Part shown: piece after piece, positions 7,205 through 9,198 of the stretch | Layout of the letters: each line of letters opens with the position of its first letter | How positions within the stretch are numbered: the first letter of the stretch is position 1 | Source of the DNA: Methylopumilus sp036567085 | Lineage (GTDB): Bacteria > Pseudomonadota > Gammaproteobacteria > Burkholderiales > Methylophilaceae | DNA: 9,198 nt | Reading direction: 5' to 3' | NCBI GenBank assembly: GCA_036567085.1 | Contig: DATCVG010000095.1 | Coordinates: 1 to 9,198 of the forward strand | Made by a program: the position numbers and the translations under genes | Notes under the pieces: model-generated | Databases searched by the model: none | What the model saw: only the letters and a program-made list of their open reading frames with translations | What the model was told of the DNA's origin: nothing

Positions 7205-8104
7205 TTATTTTTTTATATCGTGACCTGTAAGTTTTTGAAAGGCTTCTAAATATTTCTGGCTTGTTTTTGTAATCACATCCATTGGTAAAGAAGGGGGTGG
7301 AGGAGTTTTATTCCATCCACTTCTTTCTAGCCAATCTCTAATAAATTGCTTATCAAAACTTGGTTGAGATTTGCCTTCGCGATATTGATCTAATGGCCAA
7401 AAACGAGAAGAGTCTGGCGTTAATATTTCATCAATCAGCACTAAATTATTATTGTCATCTAAACCGAATTCGAATTTAGTATCTGCAATAATAATACCTT
7501 TTGTAAGCGCGAATGAAGAAGCTTCCTGATATAACTTAATACTAATTTCTTTAATACGTGATGCAATTTCTTTTCCAACGCGAGTTTCACATTCTTCATA
7601 TGAAATGTTTTCATCATGTTGCCCAACTGCTTCTTTGCTGGAAGGAGTAAATATAGGGTCATATAATTTTGCAGATTCTTTTAAACTTTGTGGAAGTTTT
7701 ATTCCGCATACAGCTTGAGTTTTTTGATAATCTTTCCAGCCACTTCCTGATAAATAACCTCGAACAATAGCCTCAATAGGAAGCGCTCTTAATTTGCGTG
7801 CCACAATAGCGCGATTTTTCACCTGGGCTACTTCGTTTTCAGAAACAACAGTTTCAGGCGCAATGCCTGATAAATGATTTGCAACCACATAAGAAAGTTT
7901 TTGAAACCAAAAATCAGCCATTTGTGTAAGCACAAATCCTTTATAGGGAATAGGCTCATTCATCACGACATCAAATGCTGATAATCGGTCTGTCGTTACG
8001 ATCAACAGATGTTTCTCATCAACCCCATATATATCCCTCACTTTACCTTTATGAAGTAAAGGAAGGCTTTTGATGGATGTTTCTGTCAATTGAATATGAG
8101 CCAC
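7205..8104 (-). CDS. purC: Phosphoribosylaminoimidazole-succinocarboxamide (SAICAR) synthase
   Basis: Cytoplasmic purine-pathway enzyme that joins aspartate to CAIR using ATP, giving SAICAR. The 299-residue product belongs to the long form of PurC (around 300 residues, as in many proteobacteria and yeast) rather than the roughly 237-residue E. coli form. Motifs in order: the glycine-rich KGKVRDIY (19-26); TTDRLSAFDVVMNEPIPYKG (37-56); EAIVRGYLSGSGWKDY (111-126); GQHDENIS (161-168); IIADTKFEFG (205-214); and IDEILTPDSSRFW (224-236). The start is a GTG at 8104-8102. The next Met codon lies near residue 48, past conserved sequence, and an AGAAG ribosome site stands 6 nt ahead of the GTG. The GTG shares one base with the pgk stop codon, so translation is probably coupled to pgk. 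No other pur gene is visible, and the shared terminator follows immediately, so purC is the last gene of its unit. Confidence 0.97.
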   Translation of the reverse strand: MAHIQLTETSIKSLPLLHKGKVRDIYGVDEKHLLIVTTDRLSAFDVVMNEPIPYKGFVLTQMADFWFQKLSYVVANHLSGIAPETVVSENEVAQVKNRAIVARKLRALPIEAIVRGYLSGSGWKDYQKTQAVCGIKLPQSLKESAKLYDPIFTPSSKEAVGQHDENISYEECETRVGKEIASRIKEISIKLYQEASSFALTKGIIIADTKFEFGLDDNNNLVLIDEILTPDSSRFWPLDQYREGKSQPSFDKQFIRDWLERSGWNKTPPPPSLPMDVITKTSQKYLEAFQKLTGHDIKK

Positions 8105-9198
8105 TAAAATCTTCTTTCCAAAATTTCAATAGCAGGAAGTTTTTTGCCTTCTGCAAATTCTAAAAATGCTCCACCTGCAGTTGAAATATATGAGATATCT
8201 TTTGCAACATTAAATTTTTCTATTGCAGCTATCGTATCACCACCGCCTGCAAGTGAGAAAGCTTTAGAATTTGCAATCGCATGTGTCATGGTCTCAGTAC
8301 CTTTTGCAAACTGATCAAATTCAAATACGCCAACAGGTCCATTCCATATAATAGTTTTAGCGTTATGAATACATCTCACAATTTCATCGACTGAGTTTTT
8401 GCCAAGATCAAATATCATGTCATCTTTATGAACGTCTTTAATATTTTTTGTAATTGCTATTTCGTGGGCGTCAAATTTTTTTCCACAAACTACATCCGAA
8501 ATAATGGGTAACGAGGCACCACGTTTTTCTAATTTATCGATTATTTTTTTAGCTGCAGGCACTAGATCCTCTTCATACATAGAGCTACCGACTTCAAATC
8601 CCATCGCTTTGATAAAGGTATTTGCAATACCGCCACCCACAATCAGCTGATCTACTTTGTCAGATAAAGTATCTAAGATACTTAATTTTGAAGAGACTTT
8701 ACTTCCACCTACAATAGCAATCATAGGTCGAGAGGGCTCTAATAAAGCTTTTTCAAGCGCCTCGAGTTCGGCTACAAATAGAATGCCTGCACACGCAATA
8801 TGTACATATTCAGCAATACCATATGTAGAAGCTTCTTTACGATGAGCAGTTCCAAATGCATCCATCACAAAAATATCTGTCAGTGAGGCATATTTTTTTG
8901 CTAATGCCTCATCATTTTTTTTCTCACCCACATTAAATCTACAATTCTCTAAAACTGTTAATTGTCCTGGGAGAGTATCAAAAGATGAGTTAACCCAATC
9001 TGAAACAAGATGAACTGGATACTTAATATGGCTTTTTAAAAAATCTACTACGGGCTTAAGTGAGTCATCGCTGCTATATTTTCCTTCTTCGGGTCTACCT
9101 AGGTGAGATGTCACCATCACACGAGCACCTTTTTGAAGAGCGAATTCAATAGTGGGAATAGAAGCTAGAATTCTTTTAGGTGAAGTTATTTTTCCACT
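8104..9198 (-). CDS. pgk: Phosphoglycerate kinase, partial (N-terminus beyond right edge)
   Basis: Cytoplasmic glycolytic/gluconeogenic enzyme that transfers phosphate between 1,3-bisphosphoglycerate and ADP. The window shows 364 residues to the TAG stop. Comparison with the family puts about 28 residues (the RxDxNVP region) outside, for a full length near 392. The frame stays open through 9121-9198, where the family pattern KRILASIPTIEFALQKGA is encoded, so the gene does not begin at the GTG/ATG pair near 9120. Motifs, numbered from the first visible residue: SHLGRP (31-36); LENCRFN (83-89); MDAFGTAHR (112-120); GGSKVSSK (164-171); WNGPVGVFE (285-293); GGGDT (318-322, nucleotide binding); STAGGAFLEF (339-348). 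The third residue of that last motif is Ala where I recall Gly as the commoner form. Its promoter is outside the window. The stop overlaps the purC start by one base. Confidence 0.97.
   Translation of the reverse strand, partial: SGKITSPKRILASIPTIEFALQKGARVMVTSHLGRPEEGKYSSDDSLKPVVDFLKSHIKYPVHLVSDWVNSSFDTLPGQLTVLENCRFNVGEKKNDEALAKKYASLTDIFVMDAFGTAHRKEASTYGIAEYVHIACAGILFVAELEALEKALLEPSRPMIAIVGGSKVSSKLSILDTLSDKVDQLIVGGGIANTFIKAMGFEVGSSMYEEDLVPAAKKIIDKLEKRGASLPIISDVVCGKKFDAHEIAITKNIKDVHKDDMIFDLGKNSVDEIVRCIHNAKTIIWNGPVGVFEFDQFAKGTETMTHAIANSKAFSLAGGGDTIAAIEKFNVAKDISYISTAGGAFLEFAEGKKLPAIEILERRF
8111..8115 (-). promoter_or_regulatory. Ribosome binding site of purC inside the end of pgk
   Basis: AGAAG on the minus strand lies 6 nt before the GTG at 8104-8102 and within the last codons of pgk. 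It supports the GTG start and the TAGTG stop/start overlap. Confidence 0.6.

Noticed and set aside
7459..7662. Second minus-strand frame of 67 codons within purC
   Set aside because: Same strand but another frame of conserved PurC sequence; no own ribosome site or family match, and no sign of a frameshift in purC.
8657..8845. Plus-strand open frame of 62 codons inside pgk
   Set aside because: Antisense to conserved Pgk sequence around the GGSKVSSK region; a shadow frame.
9118..9120. GTG at 9120-9118 as the start of pgk
   Set aside because: The frame is open upstream to the window edge and encodes the conserved RI-ASIPTI-AL segment, so the gene is cut by the window rather than truncated.
1..9198. 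Search for mobile elements, CRISPR arrays, tRNA/rRNA genes, toxin-antitoxin or defence-like modules
   Set aside because: None seen by eye on either strand. Gene content is core metabolism and cell maintenance with very short gaps, so a novel system here is unlikely.

Overview
The window looks like ordinary core chromosome from a low-GC, streamlined proteobacterium. My best guess is a betaproteobacterium of the Methylophilaceae type (OM43 / Methylopumilus-like). This rests on the AT-rich sequence, the very short intergenic gaps, and the dciA / M23 peptidase / secA neighbourhood typical of beta- and gammaproteobacteria. The taxonomic placement is inference from remembered family features, not a search result.

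Layout, left to right. Positions 1-3756 are a leftward (minus-strand) run, read in transcription order as: a membrane-anchored M23 (LytM-type) peptidase, secA (preprotein translocase ATPase), and a small four-cysteine DUF1289 protein that runs off the left edge. A 41-bp divergent gap (3757-3797) separates this run from a rightward pair: a DUF721/DciA-like protein (probable replicative-helicase loader) and a TauE/SafE (TSUP) family permease, which overlap by 17 nt. After a 102-bp gap with a likely promoter and the clearest Shine-Dalgarno in the window comes hppA, a membrane proton-pumping pyrophosphatase with the K+-independent signature. A strong hairpin flanked by A and T runs (7167-7198) sits between hppA and the convergent minus-strand genes, and probably terminates both. 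To its right, pgk (phosphoglycerate kinase, 5' end outside the window) is followed directly by purC (SAICAR synthase). Their stop and start codons share one base (TAGTG).

Functionally this is housekeeping: protein export, cell-wall remodelling, replication initiation, ion/anion transport, pyrophosphate-driven energy conservation, glycolysis/gluconeogenesis and purine synthesis. HppA could recover energy from pyrophosphate released by biosynthesis, but no pathway link between it and its neighbours can be read from the sequence. All the genes with both ends in the window appear intact and all expected catalytic motifs are present. I see no mobile element, tRNA, rRNA, CRISPR array or defence-like module, and no stretch over 300 bp lacks a gene. 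I do not think the window contains an undescribed system. The points worth a second look are gene-arrangement details.
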